DNA from: Bradyrhizobium jicamae
GTDB taxonomy: Bacteria > Pseudomonadota > Alphaproteobacteria > Rhizobiales > Xanthobacteraceae
Direction: 5' to 3'
DNA length: 64,000 nucleotides
NCBI RefSeq assembly: GCF_018130695.1
Contig: NZ_JAFCJX010000026.1
Location: forward strand, 54,952-118,951
Shown here one piece after another: positions 1 through 8,475 of this stretch. Numbering within the stretch: position 1 is the first letter of the stretch; each line of letters starts with the position of its first letter. The notes under the pieces were generated by a model. That model saw only the letters and a list, made by a program, of their open reading frames with translations. It did no database searches and had not been told where the DNA came from. The translations under genes and the position numbers were made by a program.

Positions 1-1316
1 CCGACTACCGCGCGCGCGCCAGGGTCGTGTTCCAGAACAAGAACGTGATGTGCCAGTACCGCGCTGTCGGTCATCCCATTGCATGTTCGGTGACAGAGGG
101 GCTGGTTGATCTCGCTGCCGCGAAGATCGGGATGGATCCAATCGAGATCCGGCGGCGGAATCTGATTGCCGATAACGCCTATCCCTGCGCCTCTCCAACC
201 GGGCTCAGATTCGAGCAATTGTCGCATCATGCCTCGCTGTCAAAGCTGCTTGCGATGATGGACTACGATGGGCTCCGTGCCGAACAGGCCCGGCTACGAA
301 CCCGCAACGTCCACCGGGGCATCGGCATTGCCAGTTTCATCGAGGTAACCAACCCGAGCGCCGCCTTCTATGGAGTTGGTGGCGCCAAAATCTCCTCTCA
401 GGACGGGGTTGCAGTGCGGCTGGACGCTCAGGGTTCTGTGATCTGCCAGACCAGCATCACCGAACAGGGGCAGGGGTCCGAATCTCTCACCGCCCAGATC
501 GTCGGCAGCGTCCTCGGGGTCTCGATGGAGCGTGTGCGGGTGATCCTGGGCGACACCGACAACACGCCCTATGGCGGCGGCACATGGGCGTCCCGCGGCG
601 CGGGCATCGGGGGGGAGGCCGCGCTGCAGGCCGCAAAGGTTCTCCGCAAGAACATTCTGGATGTGGCCGCCGCCATCCTGCAGTCGGCGCCGGCTGAGCT
701 CGATATCGTCGACAACAACGTCGTCAATGTCAGCGACGGTGCGCCGCGGATTGAATTGAACGAACTGGCGCGCATTGTGTATTTCCGGCCGGACACATTG
801 CCGCCCGGCATCCAGCCCGAGCTGATGGCGACACGGCATTTCGTCGCGCGTGAGTATCCATTCGCTTTCACGAATGGCATTCAGGCCTCATGGCTGGAGG
901 TTGACACCGACACCGGCTTCGTCAAGCTGCTTAGGCATTGGGTGGTCGAGGATTGCGGCACCATCATCAACCCGCAGCTGGTCGACGAGCAGATTCGGGG
1001 CGGAGTGGTGCAGGGGCTGGGCGCGGCGCTGTTCGAGAAGTGCATCTATGATGAGCGCGGCCAACTCACCAACGCCAACATGGCCGACTACCTGGTGCCG
1101 ATGTCCGGCGAGATGCCCGATATCGATGTCGGCCACGTGATTTCGCCGATGCTGGAATCGGAGCTGGGAGCCAAGGGGGCTGGCGAAGCCGGCACGGCCG
1201 GAGCCGCGGCCGCGGTCGCCAACGCGGTCAACGACGCACTTAGACCATTTGGTACAACAATTACCGAGATTCCGCTGACGCCGCAGGTTATCCTGACGGC
1301 CTTGGGGCGGATCTGA
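1..1316 (+). CDS. Xanthine dehydrogenase-family molybdopterin-binding subunit (3'-terminal part)
   Basis: The reading frame is already open at the left edge of the window, so only the C-terminal ~437 residues are visible. The protein is the large molybdenum-cofactor subunit of a hydroxylase of the xanthine dehydrogenase/aldehyde oxidase/CO dehydrogenase family, which hydroxylates a carbon centre with water and passes electrons to Fe-S and FAD partners (presumably encoded upstream, outside the window). Visible family signatures are the cofactor-contacting loop EQGQGSESL, the glycine-rich GGGTWASRGAGIGGEA stretch, and KGAGEAG near the C-terminus, whose Glu (codon 1185-1187) sits where the family's catalytic base is. 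The gene ends 68 bp before an ABC importer operon on the same strand, which suggests the importer supplies its substrate. Substrate unknown. Confidence 0.88.
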   Translation, partial: DYRARARVVFQNKNVMCQYRAVGHPIACSVTEGLVDLAAAKIGMDPIEIRRRNLIADNAYPCASPTGLRFEQLSHHASLSKLLAMMDYDGLRAEQARLRTRNVHRGIGIASFIEVTNPSAAFYGVGGAKISSQDGVAVRLDAQGSVICQTSITEQGQGSESLTAQIVGSVLGVSMERVRVILGDTDNTPYGGGTWASRGAGIGGEAALQAAKVLRKNILDVAAAILQSAPAELDIVDNNVVNVSDGAPRIELNELARIVYFRPDTLPPGIQPELMATRHFVAREYPFAFTNGIQASWLEVDTDTGFVKLLRHWVVEDCGTIINPQLVDEQIRGGVVQGLGAALFEKCIYDERGQLTNANMADYLVPMSGEMPDIDVGHVISPMLESELGAKGAGEAGTAGAAAAVANAVNDALRPFGTTITEIPLTPQVILTALGRI

Positions 1317-1384
1317 AACGGAGACGCCACCGGCGAAAGCAAACAAAATAACGCCAAACAAAAAGTCCTAGGGGAGGAACAGCC

Positions 1385-2671
1385 ATGACGAAGAAGGTGA
1401 CTGAGGCCGGATCGATATCGCGCCGCCGGCTGCTGACGACAGCGAGCGCCGGCGCAGCACTCGCCGCTTCGCCACTCGGGATCAATCTGCTGCAGGCGCA
1501 AGGCGCCCCGATCAGGATCGGCATGAGCATGCCGCAAACCGGCGGTCTTGCGGGCGGCGGCAAGCCTTCGTTGCTTGGCATTGAGATCTGGCGGGACGAC
1601 GTCAACGCCAAGGGCGGTCTGCTCGGCCGCAAGGTCGAACTCGTCGTCTATGACGACAAGTCGAGCGCCTCGGAGACGCCGGCGATCTATTCGAAGCTGA
1701 TCGATGTCGACAAGGTCGATCTGCTGTTTGCGCCCTATGCGACCGTTCCCACTGCGCCGATCATGCCGCTGGTCAAGCAGCGCGGCCTGCTGTTGATCGG
1801 CAACTTCTCGTTCCAGGTCAACAGCAAGGTGGGCCACGACATGTGGTTCAACAACGCGCCGTGGGGACCGGCGGACAGCTGGGCGGCATCGTTCCTCGAC
1901 ATCGGCCAGAAGGCCGGCGGCAAATCCATGGCGCTTCTGTCGGCTGACCAGGAATTCGCCCAGAACCTGGCGAAGACGGCAAGGGAGGTTGCCGGAAAGC
2001 GCAGCCTGCCGGTCGTGTTCGACCAATCCTATCCACCCAACACCGTCGAGTTCTCCAGCATCATTCGCGGGCTCAAGGCCACCAAGCCGGATATCGTCTA
2101 TGTCGCGTCGTATCCGCCGGATTCAGCCGGCATCCTGCGCGCCGTGAATGAGATCGGCATCGGCGGCAGCGTCAAGCTGTTCGGCGGCGGCATGGTGGGC
2201 CTGCAGTTTGGCTCCGTCATGGAGAGTATGGGTTCGCTGCTCAACGGCGTCGTCAACTACAATTCGTGGCTGCCGGAAAAGAGCATGTACTTCGACGGAA
2301 CGAAGGCGTTCTTCGAGAAGTACACGAAGCGGGCCGTTGAGGCCAAAGTCGATCCGCTCGGCTACTATCTTGCGCCATTCGGCTATGCCAGCGGCCAACT
2401 CGTCGAGCAGGCCATCAAGGCGACCAACTCGCTCGATCAAAAAGGCCTTGCAAAATATCTGCGCGAGAATACGCACCAGACCATTGTCGGTCCGATCGCG
2501 TTTTCGCCGGATGGCGAGCGCAAGGAAACCGCAGTGCTGCAGGCTCAGTTCCGCGGCGTCACGGACAAGAACATCGAGCAGTTCCGAAGTTCGGGCAAGC
2601 AGGTGATCCTGTTCCCGGATAATCTGAAGTCAGGCGAACTGGTCGCTCCGTTTGAGGCTGCCAGGACGTAG
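1385..2671 (+). CDS. Branched-chain-amino-acid-type ABC transporter substrate-binding protein
   Basis: This is a 428-residue periplasmic solute-binding protein of the LivJ/LivK (Peripla_BP_6) type. The N-terminus has a twin-arginine export signal: SRRRLLTTASAG followed by a hydrophobic stretch and Ala-rich cleavage region, then the mature start APIRIGMSMPQTGG typical of the family. A strong Shine-Dalgarno (GGGGAGGA) lies just before ATG 1385. It heads a five-gene importer (binding protein, two permeases, two ATPases). Despite the family name, such paralogues in rhizobia bind many carboxylates and aromatics. The upstream Mo-hydroxylase hints at an aromatic or heterocyclic acid, but nothing in the sequence proves it. 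Confidence 0.9.
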   Translation: MTKKVTEAGSISRRRLLTTASAGAALAASPLGINLLQAQGAPIRIGMSMPQTGGLAGGGKPSLLGIEIWRDDVNAKGGLLGRKVELVVYDDKSSASETPAIYSKLIDVDKVDLLFAPYATVPTAPIMPLVKQRGLLLIGNFSFQVNSKVGHDMWFNNAPWGPADSWAASFLDIGQKAGGKSMALLSADQEFAQNLAKTAREVAGKRSLPVVFDQSYPPNTVEFSSIIRGLKATKPDIVYVASYPPDSAGILRAVNEIGIGGSVKLFGGGMVGLQFGSVMESMGSLLNGVVNYNSWLPEKSMYFDGTKAFFEKYTKRAVEAKVDPLGYYLAPFGYASGQLVEQAIKATNSLDQKGLAKYLRENTHQTIVGPIAFSPDGERKETAVLQAQFRGVTDKNIEQFRSSGKQVILFPDNLKSGELVAPFEAART

Positions 2672-2793
2672 GCAGAAGGCGGTGCGATGGCTCGGGACCA
2701 CGGCGAGTGGTCTCGGGCAGGAGTTGGGTGCCTGACGATGCGCTGATCGGGGAAGCGGCTCAAGCCGGCTCAAGGGGGCCTCAATTGTTTTCA

Positions 2794-3666
2794 ATGGACT
2801 TGCTGCTGGATGCGGTGGTGACCGGGGTGCTGCTCGGCTGCTTCTACGGCGCAGTGAGCCTCGGATTGTCCGTCTCGTTCGGCTTGCTTGACGTCCCGCA
2901 CGTTGCGCACCCGGCCTTTCTGGTGCTGGCGTCGTATGGGGTGTTCATCATCAACGAGCAATATGGAATCGATCCGCTGATCGCAGGCCTCCTGATTACG
3001 CCGCTGTTCTTCGTGTTTGGCCTGATCGCATATCGTCTGTACTACGAGACGTTCGAAAAGCGCGGCAGCGACGCCGGCGTCCGCGGTATTGCGTTTTTCT
3101 TCGGCGTCGCCTTCATCATCGAAGTTCTGATCATTATCCAGTTCGGCGTCGATCAGCGCGCGGTCACTGCCGATTATATCGGCAAGTCGTGGCGCATCGC
3201 CGATACGCGGATTCCTTACCGAATGCTGGTCGCCTTCGCGGTCGCCGCGGCATTGACCATCGTGTTGACATTGTACCTGTCGCGGACGTTCATGGGACGT
3301 GCGATCCGTGCCGTTGCGCAGGACCAGGAAGCGCTGCGGCTGATGGGGGCAAATCCCATCAGGGTGAAGCAATGGGCGTTCGGCATTGCCACCGCCGTGC
3401 TCGGTATCGCCGGCGCCCTGCTCATCATCGTCGCACCCGTCGATCCCACACTTGATCGCGCCTATATCGGACGGACATTCTGCGTCGTTGTCATGGCCGG
3501 GCTCGGCAGCATGAGCGGCACGCTTGTCGCAGCCATCATTCTCGGTGTCGCCGAGACGATCGTCACGACCATGGTCGGCGCGTCCTGGGCGCCCGCGATT
3601 TCCTTTGCGATGCTGCTCGGCGTGCTTGCCGTGCGGCCGCAGGGCTTGTTCGGCAGACGATCATGA
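2794..3666 (+). CDS. Branched-chain-amino-acid-type ABC transporter permease (LivH-like)
   Basis: A hydrophobic inner-membrane permease of the LivH family, about 290 residues, beginning MDLLLDAVVTGVLLGCFYGA, the usual N-terminus for the family. Cytoplasmic loop residues RAIRAVAQDQEALRLMGANP match the conserved LivH coupling region. The frame is open back to a GTG at 2707, but that extension is hydrophilic and unlike the family. TTG 2785 is a serious alternative start because AAGGGGG (2772-2778) is ideally spaced for it. The stop overlaps the next permease start by 4 bp (ATGA), showing translational coupling. It forms the membrane channel together with the LivM-like product. Confidence 0.88.
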   Translation: MDLLLDAVVTGVLLGCFYGAVSLGLSVSFGLLDVPHVAHPAFLVLASYGVFIINEQYGIDPLIAGLLITPLFFVFGLIAYRLYYETFEKRGSDAGVRGIAFFFGVAFIIEVLIIIQFGVDQRAVTADYIGKSWRIADTRIPYRMLVAFAVAAALTIVLTLYLSRTFMGRAIRAVAQDQEALRLMGANPIRVKQWAFGIATAVLGIAGALLIIVAPVDPTLDRAYIGRTFCVVVMAGLGSMSGTLVAAIILGVAETIVTTMVGASWAPAISFAMLLGVLAVRPQGLFGRRS

Positions 3667-4622
3667 AGCGCAGCGGTGCGGCATTCTGGATCGGAGCGGC
3701 CGCCTTTCTTGCCGTCGCCTTCGTCATGACGAAGGTCATTGGCAACCAGTATCCATTCTTCGCCGGCTACGTCATCCTGCAGTTCATCGCGCTTGCGGTC
3801 GCATGGAGTATTCTTGGCGGATACGCAGGCTATGTGAATTTCGGCACCAGCGCGTTCTATGGCGTCGGCGTCTATGCCTCGGTGTTCCTGGTCAAGGCGT
3901 TTGGTGCGCCGCTTCCGGTCCAGATCCTGACGGCAGCGGCGATTGGGGCGCTGATGGGATTCGCGCTGGGACTGCTGACCTTGCGGATGCAGGGCATCTT
4001 CTTCTCGATCGCGACGATTGCGCTGACGATCATTATCGAGACGGTCGTCACGAACTGGCGATATGTCGGTGGCGCAGCCGGCATTCAGATCCAGCGGCCG
4101 CCCGTCACTGCGCCGTTCGACAATTATGTCCAGCTGCTGTTCTTTATTCAGGCCGTGCTGGTGGTGCTGGCGGTCGCGATCTCGCGCTACATCCAGAATT
4201 CGTGGATCGGCCGCGGCCTGCAGGCGCTCAAGGACGACGAACTGGCCGCGGAGTGCTCGGGCGTCCCGACGCTGCGGCTGAAGCTGCTCGCATGCGTCAT
4301 CTCGGGGGCATTGCTGTGTGCGGTCGGTGCCCCGGGGGCGATGTACCTGCAATATGCGGACCCGTCGTCGGCATTCAATCTCAATTACTCCGTATCGACG
4401 CTGGCGATGTCACTGATCGGCGGGACCGCCCATTGGATCGGCCCGGTCATCGGCGCGATTGTGCTGAGCACGACGCAGCAATTGCTGACCGTCACGATCT
4501 CGTCGGAAGTGAACGTGCTGGTGCTCGGCGTCATGCTCGTGTTGTTCGTGGTAGGGGCGCCCGAAGGCATCATCGGTCTCGCGCGGCGGATCTTTCACAG
4601 GTCTAACGAGGGCAGGGAATGA
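3663..4622 (+). CDS. Branched-chain-amino-acid-type ABC transporter permease (LivM-like)
   Basis: The second inner-membrane permease of the importer, 319 residues, strongly hydrophobic, of normal LivM length. It carries the family features AWSILGGYAGYVNFGTSAFYGVG in the first third and the cytoplasmic coupling segment GRGLQALKDDELAAECSGV about two thirds in. ATG 3663 overlaps the stop of the LivH-like gene, and its own stop overlaps the ATP-binding gene start by 4 bp, so the genes are tightly coupled. It should pair with the LivH-like subunit to form the translocation pathway. Confidence 0.9.
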   Translation: MKRSGAAFWIGAAAFLAVAFVMTKVIGNQYPFFAGYVILQFIALAVAWSILGGYAGYVNFGTSAFYGVGVYASVFLVKAFGAPLPVQILTAAAIGALMGFALGLLTLRMQGIFFSIATIALTIIIETVVTNWRYVGGAAGIQIQRPPVTAPFDNYVQLLFFIQAVLVVLAVAISRYIQNSWIGRGLQALKDDELAAECSGVPTLRLKLLACVISGALLCAVGAPGAMYLQYADPSSAFNLNYSVSTLAMSLIGGTAHWIGPVIGAIVLSTTQQLLTVTISSEVNVLVLGVMLVLFVVGAPEGIIGLARRIFHRSNEGRE

Positions 4623-5362
4623 CGATGGCTCCCGAAGCCCCAGCACCTCTGCTGCGGATCGTCTCGCTGACCAAGCGTTTCGGCGGATTCACAGCGGTCG
4701 ACAATGTCAGCGTCGACATTCGTCCTGGAGAGCGTTTCGGCCTCATCGGTCCGAACGGTTCGGGCAAGACCACGCTGATCAATTGCATTTCCGGTGCATT
4801 CCGGACGGAGCCCGGCACTGTGCTGTTCCGCGATGAGGACATCACCTCGCTGCAGCCGCATATGCGCACGCGCCGTGGCATCGCGCGCAGTTTCCAGATC
4901 CCGCGACCGTTCCGAAGCATGACGGTCGCCGAAAATCTGATGGTCGCACTCGACTTTGCAGCTCATGAACATGTGTCCGTGGCGCAGCGGCGGGACACCA
5001 TGATGGGGATCCTGACTCAAATGGGCCTCGCGTCGAAGGCCAATGCTGCGGCCACACAGCTGAGCCAGGTCGAGCTGCGCAAGATGGAACTGGCCCGCGC
5101 CATGGCGACGCACCCGAAGCTGCTGATCTCGGACGAAGCCATGGCTGGGCTGTCCAGCTCCGAGGTCGACGAGGTGCTCGATCTCCTGATGAGTCTGGCC
5201 AGCCACGACATCACCATCATCATGATCGAGCACATCATGCAGGCGGTGATGCGGTTCTCGGACCGCGTGATGTGTCTCGACGCCGGCAAGATCATCGCGA
5301 TGGGCACGCCTTCCGAAGTCATGGCCAATCAGCGTGTGCAGGAGGCCTATCTTGGCACTTAG
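4619..5362 (+). CDS. ABC transporter ATP-binding protein (LivG-like)
   Basis: A 247-residue cytoplasmic ATPase of the importer. The Walker A motif is GPNGSGKTT near residue 45. The ABC signature region reads LSQVELRKMELARA rather than LSGGQ, and Walker B is LLISDEAMAGL rather than LLLDEP. A subset of LivG-type proteins that I recall has DEVMAGL here, but the Q-V in the signature is unusual. The switch histidine is present in IIMIEHIMQAVM. The start overlaps the upstream permease stop (ATGA), and its 3' end contains the ribosome-binding site of the second ATPase. It should energise transport as a heterodimer with the LivF-like subunit. Confidence 0.9.
   Translation: MTMAPEAPAPLLRIVSLTKRFGGFTAVDNVSVDIRPGERFGLIGPNGSGKTTLINCISGAFRTEPGTVLFRDEDITSLQPHMRTRRGIARSFQIPRPFRSMTVAENLMVALDFAAHEHVSVAQRRDTMMGILTQMGLASKANAAATQLSQVELRKMELARAMATHPKLLISDEAMAGLSSSEVDEVLDLLMSLASHDITIIMIEHIMQAVMRFSDRVMCLDAGKIIAMGTPSEVMANQRVQEAYLGT
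5340..5354 (+). promoter_or_regulatory. Shine-Dalgarno and TTG start of the LivF-like gene
   Basis: A perfect AGGAGG (5340-5345) lies 6 nt before an in-frame TTG (5352-5354), inside the 3' end of the preceding ATPase gene. It decides the start: the farther upstream GTG at 5334 has no such site and would add six non-family residues. Confidence 0.7.
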
Positions 5363-6089
5363 CCTTGCCATCAACGGTCTTGATGCGGGCTACGGCGCCG
5401 TGAAGGCGTTGCGCGGCGTCTCGATGCGCGTGGATGCCGGGGAGACCGTTGCGCTGCTGGGCACCAATGGCAACGGCAAGAGCACCCTGATGAAGTGCAT
5501 CGCCGGCCTGGTCAAGCCGCAGAGCGGCAGCTTATCGCTAACGATCGATGGAACGGCGCACGAGCTCGCCGGCATGCCGGCCGAGGAGATCGTCGATCTC
5601 GGTGTGGCGATGGTGCCCGAGGGGCGACGGTTGTTTCCCAGGCTGACCGTGCTGGAAAACCTGATGCTCGGCGCCTTCCGCAAGGTGGCCCGACGCAATA
5701 TCGACCGTAACCTGGCGGTCGCCTTCGAGACGTTTCCGGTCTTGAAGGAGCGGCAAGGCCAACTCGCTGGAACCATGTCGGGCGGACAGCAGCAGATGCT
5801 GGCGATCGCGCGTGCGCTGATGTCGTCACCGCGGTTGCTTTTGGTTGACGAGCCATCGGTGGGCCTGTCGCCGCTGCTGGTCTCGCAGACCATTGCCAAG
5901 ATCGGCGAACTCAACCGGAACCTCGGCTTGACCGTGCTGATGGCAGAGCAGAACTTCAACCAGACAATCCGGATCGCAAACCGTGGCTACATCATCGTCC
6001 ACGGCGAAATCGTCGTCGCAGCCGCGTCTGTGGACGAGTTGAAAGGCAACGACATCGTCAAGCGGCTCTATCTCGGCGGTACCGCGTGA
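5352..6089 (+). CDS. ABC transporter ATP-binding protein (LivF-like)
   Basis: The second ATPase of the importer, 245 residues starting at TTG 5352 (strong AGGAGG), overlapping the LivG-like gene by 11 bp. Motifs are canonical: Walker A GTNGNGKST, Q-loop region MVPEGRRLFPRLTV, signature MSGGQQQMLAIARAL, Walker B LLLVDEPSVGLSP, and the LivF-type AEQN at the switch position. Length and motif set match LivF. It completes the five-gene branched-chain-amino-acid-type importer. The next gene is on the opposite strand, so the operon ends here; no strong terminator hairpin is obvious in the 21-bp gap. Confidence 0.9.
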   Translation: MALSLAINGLDAGYGAVKALRGVSMRVDAGETVALLGTNGNGKSTLMKCIAGLVKPQSGSLSLTIDGTAHELAGMPAEEIVDLGVAMVPEGRRLFPRLTVLENLMLGAFRKVARRNIDRNLAVAFETFPVLKERQGQLAGTMSGGQQQMLAIARALMSSPRLLLVDEPSVGLSPLLVSQTIAKIGELNRNLGLTVLMAEQNFNQTIRIANRGYIIVHGEIVVAAASVDELKGNDIVKRLYLGGTA

Positions 6090-6110
6090 AGAGATCAGGC
6101 ATGTGTCAGG

Positions 6111-7262
6111 CTATTCAGCTGCGCGTGAGACGTCGGCGGCCTCCCGGGTCGTGACAACCACCTTGATCGCATCCTCGATCCGCTCGCGCGCATAGCGCAA
6201 CGCCGTCGGCAAATCGGCCAGCGGGAACGTGTGGGTGTGAATTTTGGTCGCGTTGAAGCGTTTTTCCGCCATCAGTGCCATCGCACGGCGGGTGGCGCTG
6301 CGGCCCTCGCCGCGAATGCCGTAGGCATAGATGTTGTTCTTTACGAGATGCGCGATATCGAGTTTCGCCAGTTCGTGAGGAAAAGCAGCGAGGCAAATCT
6401 TGCCGCCGCGATTGGTCATATGGATAGCCTGGTTCAGCGTTGCTTCGGTCCCGGCGCACTCGACAACGTAATCCGCGCCAATTCCTCCCGTCAGGTGTTT
6501 GACGACCTGGACCGGGTCCTCATCATTGATGTTGATGACGCGATCTGCGCCAAGTTCCTGGCCGATCGCGAGACGGCGATTACGTGTGCCCGTCAAGATC
6601 ACCGGGCTCGCACCGAGCGCCTTGGCGACCGCCACTGCGAGCAGTCCGATCGGGCCTGGCCCGATCACGACGACGCTCTCGCCGACGACCAATCCCCCCA
6701 ATTCTGTCAGCCCATACATCGACGTGCCGGCGGTCACGACCAGCGTCGCTTCAGCGTCGCTCATGGTGTCGGGCACACGCGCGAGCGTGTTGATGTGGTT
6801 GACGGCGTATTCGGCAAAGCCACCGTCGGTCGTAAAGCCGTTGGCGCGATGGCCCTTCTCGGGTTTGCCGTAGTTGAGGCACGAGGTGTACATGCCCTGC
6901 CGGCAGCGCTTGCACTGACCGCAGCCGGCGTGGATTTCGACGCTGATCCGTTCGCCGATCCTGAATTCGTCGACATCGGGCCCGAGCGCCGCGACCGTGC
7001 CCATGTATTCGTGGCCGGGCGTAAAATTCTTCTTGAAGGGCAGGCCGCCGAGGATGCTCGCGGGCGAACCCGAATGGATGATCTCGAGGTCGGTTGCGCA
7101 GATCGCGACTGCATCGATGCGGACCAGGACTTCGGCTCGTCCGGGTATAGGCGTCGGCTTCTCGCGCAAGAACAACTGCTCGGGATCGCCCAGGACCCAA
7201 GCCTTCATCTGGTCGGGGATCGGCAGATCGGGTGAGGTCGTGACGCCGGCGGGATTGTACAT
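6111..7262 (-). CDS. Zinc-dependent alcohol dehydrogenase (MDR superfamily)
   Basis: A 383-residue medium-chain dehydrogenase/reductase. Catalytic-zinc residues are visible in AICATDLE and GHEYMGTV, the four structural-zinc cysteines in CGQCKRCRQGMYTSC, and the nucleotide-binding GPGPIGLL in the Rossmann half. The end of the second Rossmann strand reads VILTGTRNRRLA without the acidic residue typical of NAD-specific enzymes, so NADP(H) use is possible. ATG 7262 is preferred over upstream starts because AGGAAAC lies about 8 nt before it and the N-terminus fits. It is transcribed convergently with the Liv-type operon and divergently from the 7433 ABC operon, sharing a 170-bp upstream region with it. 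The alcohol substrate is unknown. Confidence 0.88.
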   Translation of the reverse strand: MYNPAGVTTSPDLPIPDQMKAWVLGDPEQLFLREKPTPIPGRAEVLVRIDAVAICATDLEIIHSGSPASILGGLPFKKNFTPGHEYMGTVAALGPDVDEFRIGERISVEIHAGCGQCKRCRQGMYTSCLNYGKPEKGHRANGFTTDGGFAEYAVNHINTLARVPDTMSDAEATLVVTAGTSMYGLTELGGLVVGESVVVIGPGPIGLLAVAVAKALGASPVILTGTRNRRLAIGQELGADRVININDEDPVQVVKHLTGGIGADYVVECAGTEATLNQAIHMTNRGGKICLAAFPHELAKLDIAHLVKNNIYAYGIRGEGRSATRRAMALMAEKRFNATKIHTHTFPLADLPTALRYARERIEDAIKVVVTTREAADVSRAAE

Positions 7263-7289
7263 GGGCGTTTCCTGTTTTTTGCAGCCTAG

Positions 7290-7352
7290 CGCAAAACCTC
7301 TGTCGATCGCGAGTATCGCTTTGCTGCATAGCAGCACGCGTGTCGCAAAACC
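7290..7352. promoter_or_regulatory. Putative shared operator region (direct repeats and palindrome)
   Basis: The divergent intergenic region contains two exact copies of CGCAAAACC (7290-7298 and 7344-7352) and a perfect 15-bp palindrome, TGCTGC-ATA-GCAGCA (7322-7336), between them. This arrangement could bind a regulator controlling the alcohol dehydrogenase and the ABC operon. No regulator gene is adjacent, and the role is inferred only from symmetry and position. Confidence 0.35.
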
Positions 7353-7432
7353 GTCATGCGCGATCTATACTTGGTCCCCCGGTTGATGTTGAAATCCTTT
7401 TCAGCGCTTTCCCGCCCAAACTGGAGCCAGCC

Positions 7433-8440
7433 ATGAAGATCGTCCGCCTTGTCCTTGCCTTGCTGGCGCTTGCGTTGATCGCGCCGTCGCAATCCGCTCG
7501 GGCGGCCGACGTCATCTGCTACAACTGTCCGCCGGAATGGGCCGATTGGGCTTCGATGCTCAAGGCGATCAAGGCTGACCTGAACTACGACATTCCGCAC
7601 GACAACAAGAATTCCGGTCAGGCTCTGGCGCAGATCCTCGCCGAAAAGAGCAATCCGGTCGGCGACATCGGTTATTTCGGGGTCACCTTCGGCATGAAGG
7701 CCAAGGCGCAGGATGCGCTCGAGCCCTACAAGCCCGCCCATTGGGATCAGGTCCCTTCCGGCCTGAAGGACCCGGGCGGCTACTGGACCACGATCCACTC
7801 CGGCACGCTTGGCCTGTTCGTCAACAAGGACGCACTCGGGGGCAAGCCGGTGCCGGCCTGCTGGAAGGACCTGCTGAAGCCCGACTACAAGGGAATGGTT
7901 GGCTACCTCGATCCGTCATCAGCCGCCGTCGGCTATGTCGGCGCCGTCGCGGTCAATCTGGCGCTCGGCGGCTCCTCGTCGAACTTCGATCCCGCGATCG
8001 CCTTCTTCAAGGACCTGCGCAAAAACGATCCGATCGTTCCCAAGCAGACGTCCTATGCGCGGGTGGTGTCAGGTGAGATGCCGATCCTGTTCGACTACGA
8101 TTTCAATGCCTATCGCGCGAAATACTCCGAGAAGGGCAACTTCGAGTTTGTGATTCCCTGCGAGGGCTCGGTCGTGTTCCCCTATGTCGTCGGCCTCGTG
8201 AAGAACGCGCCTGACAAGGACAAGGCCAAGAAGGTGATGGACTATCTGCTGTCCGACAAGGGCCAGGCGATCTGGACCAATGCCTACCTTCGGCCCGCCC
8301 GCCCAATCGAGCTGCCGGCCGCCGTGAAGAGCAAATTCCTGCCCGACAGCGACTATGCCCGCGCCAAGAGCGTAGACTGGGGCGAGATGGAAAACGTGCA
8401 AAAAGGCTTTGTGGACCGCTATCTCGCAGAGGTCCGCTGA
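7433..8440 (+). CDS. ABC transporter substrate-binding protein (Fe3+/polyamine/phosphonate type)
   Basis: A 335-residue exported binding protein with a Sec signal peptide (MKIVRLVLALLALALIAPSQ, then ARA before ADVICYN). ATG 7433 follows CTGGAGCC with good spacing; the frame is open further upstream but that part is not signal-like. The fold family (SBP_bac type of AfuA/PotD/2-aminoethylphosphonate proteins) is suggested by overall similarity, for example SGTLGLFVNKDAL and YDFNAYRAKY. It heads a four-component importer ending in a phosphodiesterase gene, which favours a phosphodiester ligand over iron. It lacks an obvious pair of ferric-binding tyrosines in tandem. Confidence 0.85.
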   Translation: MKIVRLVLALLALALIAPSQSARAADVICYNCPPEWADWASMLKAIKADLNYDIPHDNKNSGQALAQILAEKSNPVGDIGYFGVTFGMKAKAQDALEPYKPAHWDQVPSGLKDPGGYWTTIHSGTLGLFVNKDALGGKPVPACWKDLLKPDYKGMVGYLDPSSAAVGYVGAVAVNLALGGSSSNFDPAIAFFKDLRKNDPIVPKQTSYARVVSGEMPILFDYDFNAYRAKYSEKGNFEFVIPCEGSVVFPYVVGLVKNAPDKDKAKKVMDYLLSDKGQAIWTNAYLRPARPIELPAAVKSKFLPDSDYARAKSVDWGEMENVQKGFVDRYLAEVR

Positions 8441-8475
8441 GGCAATATCGTGCCCTTCGGGGCACCATTCTCACA

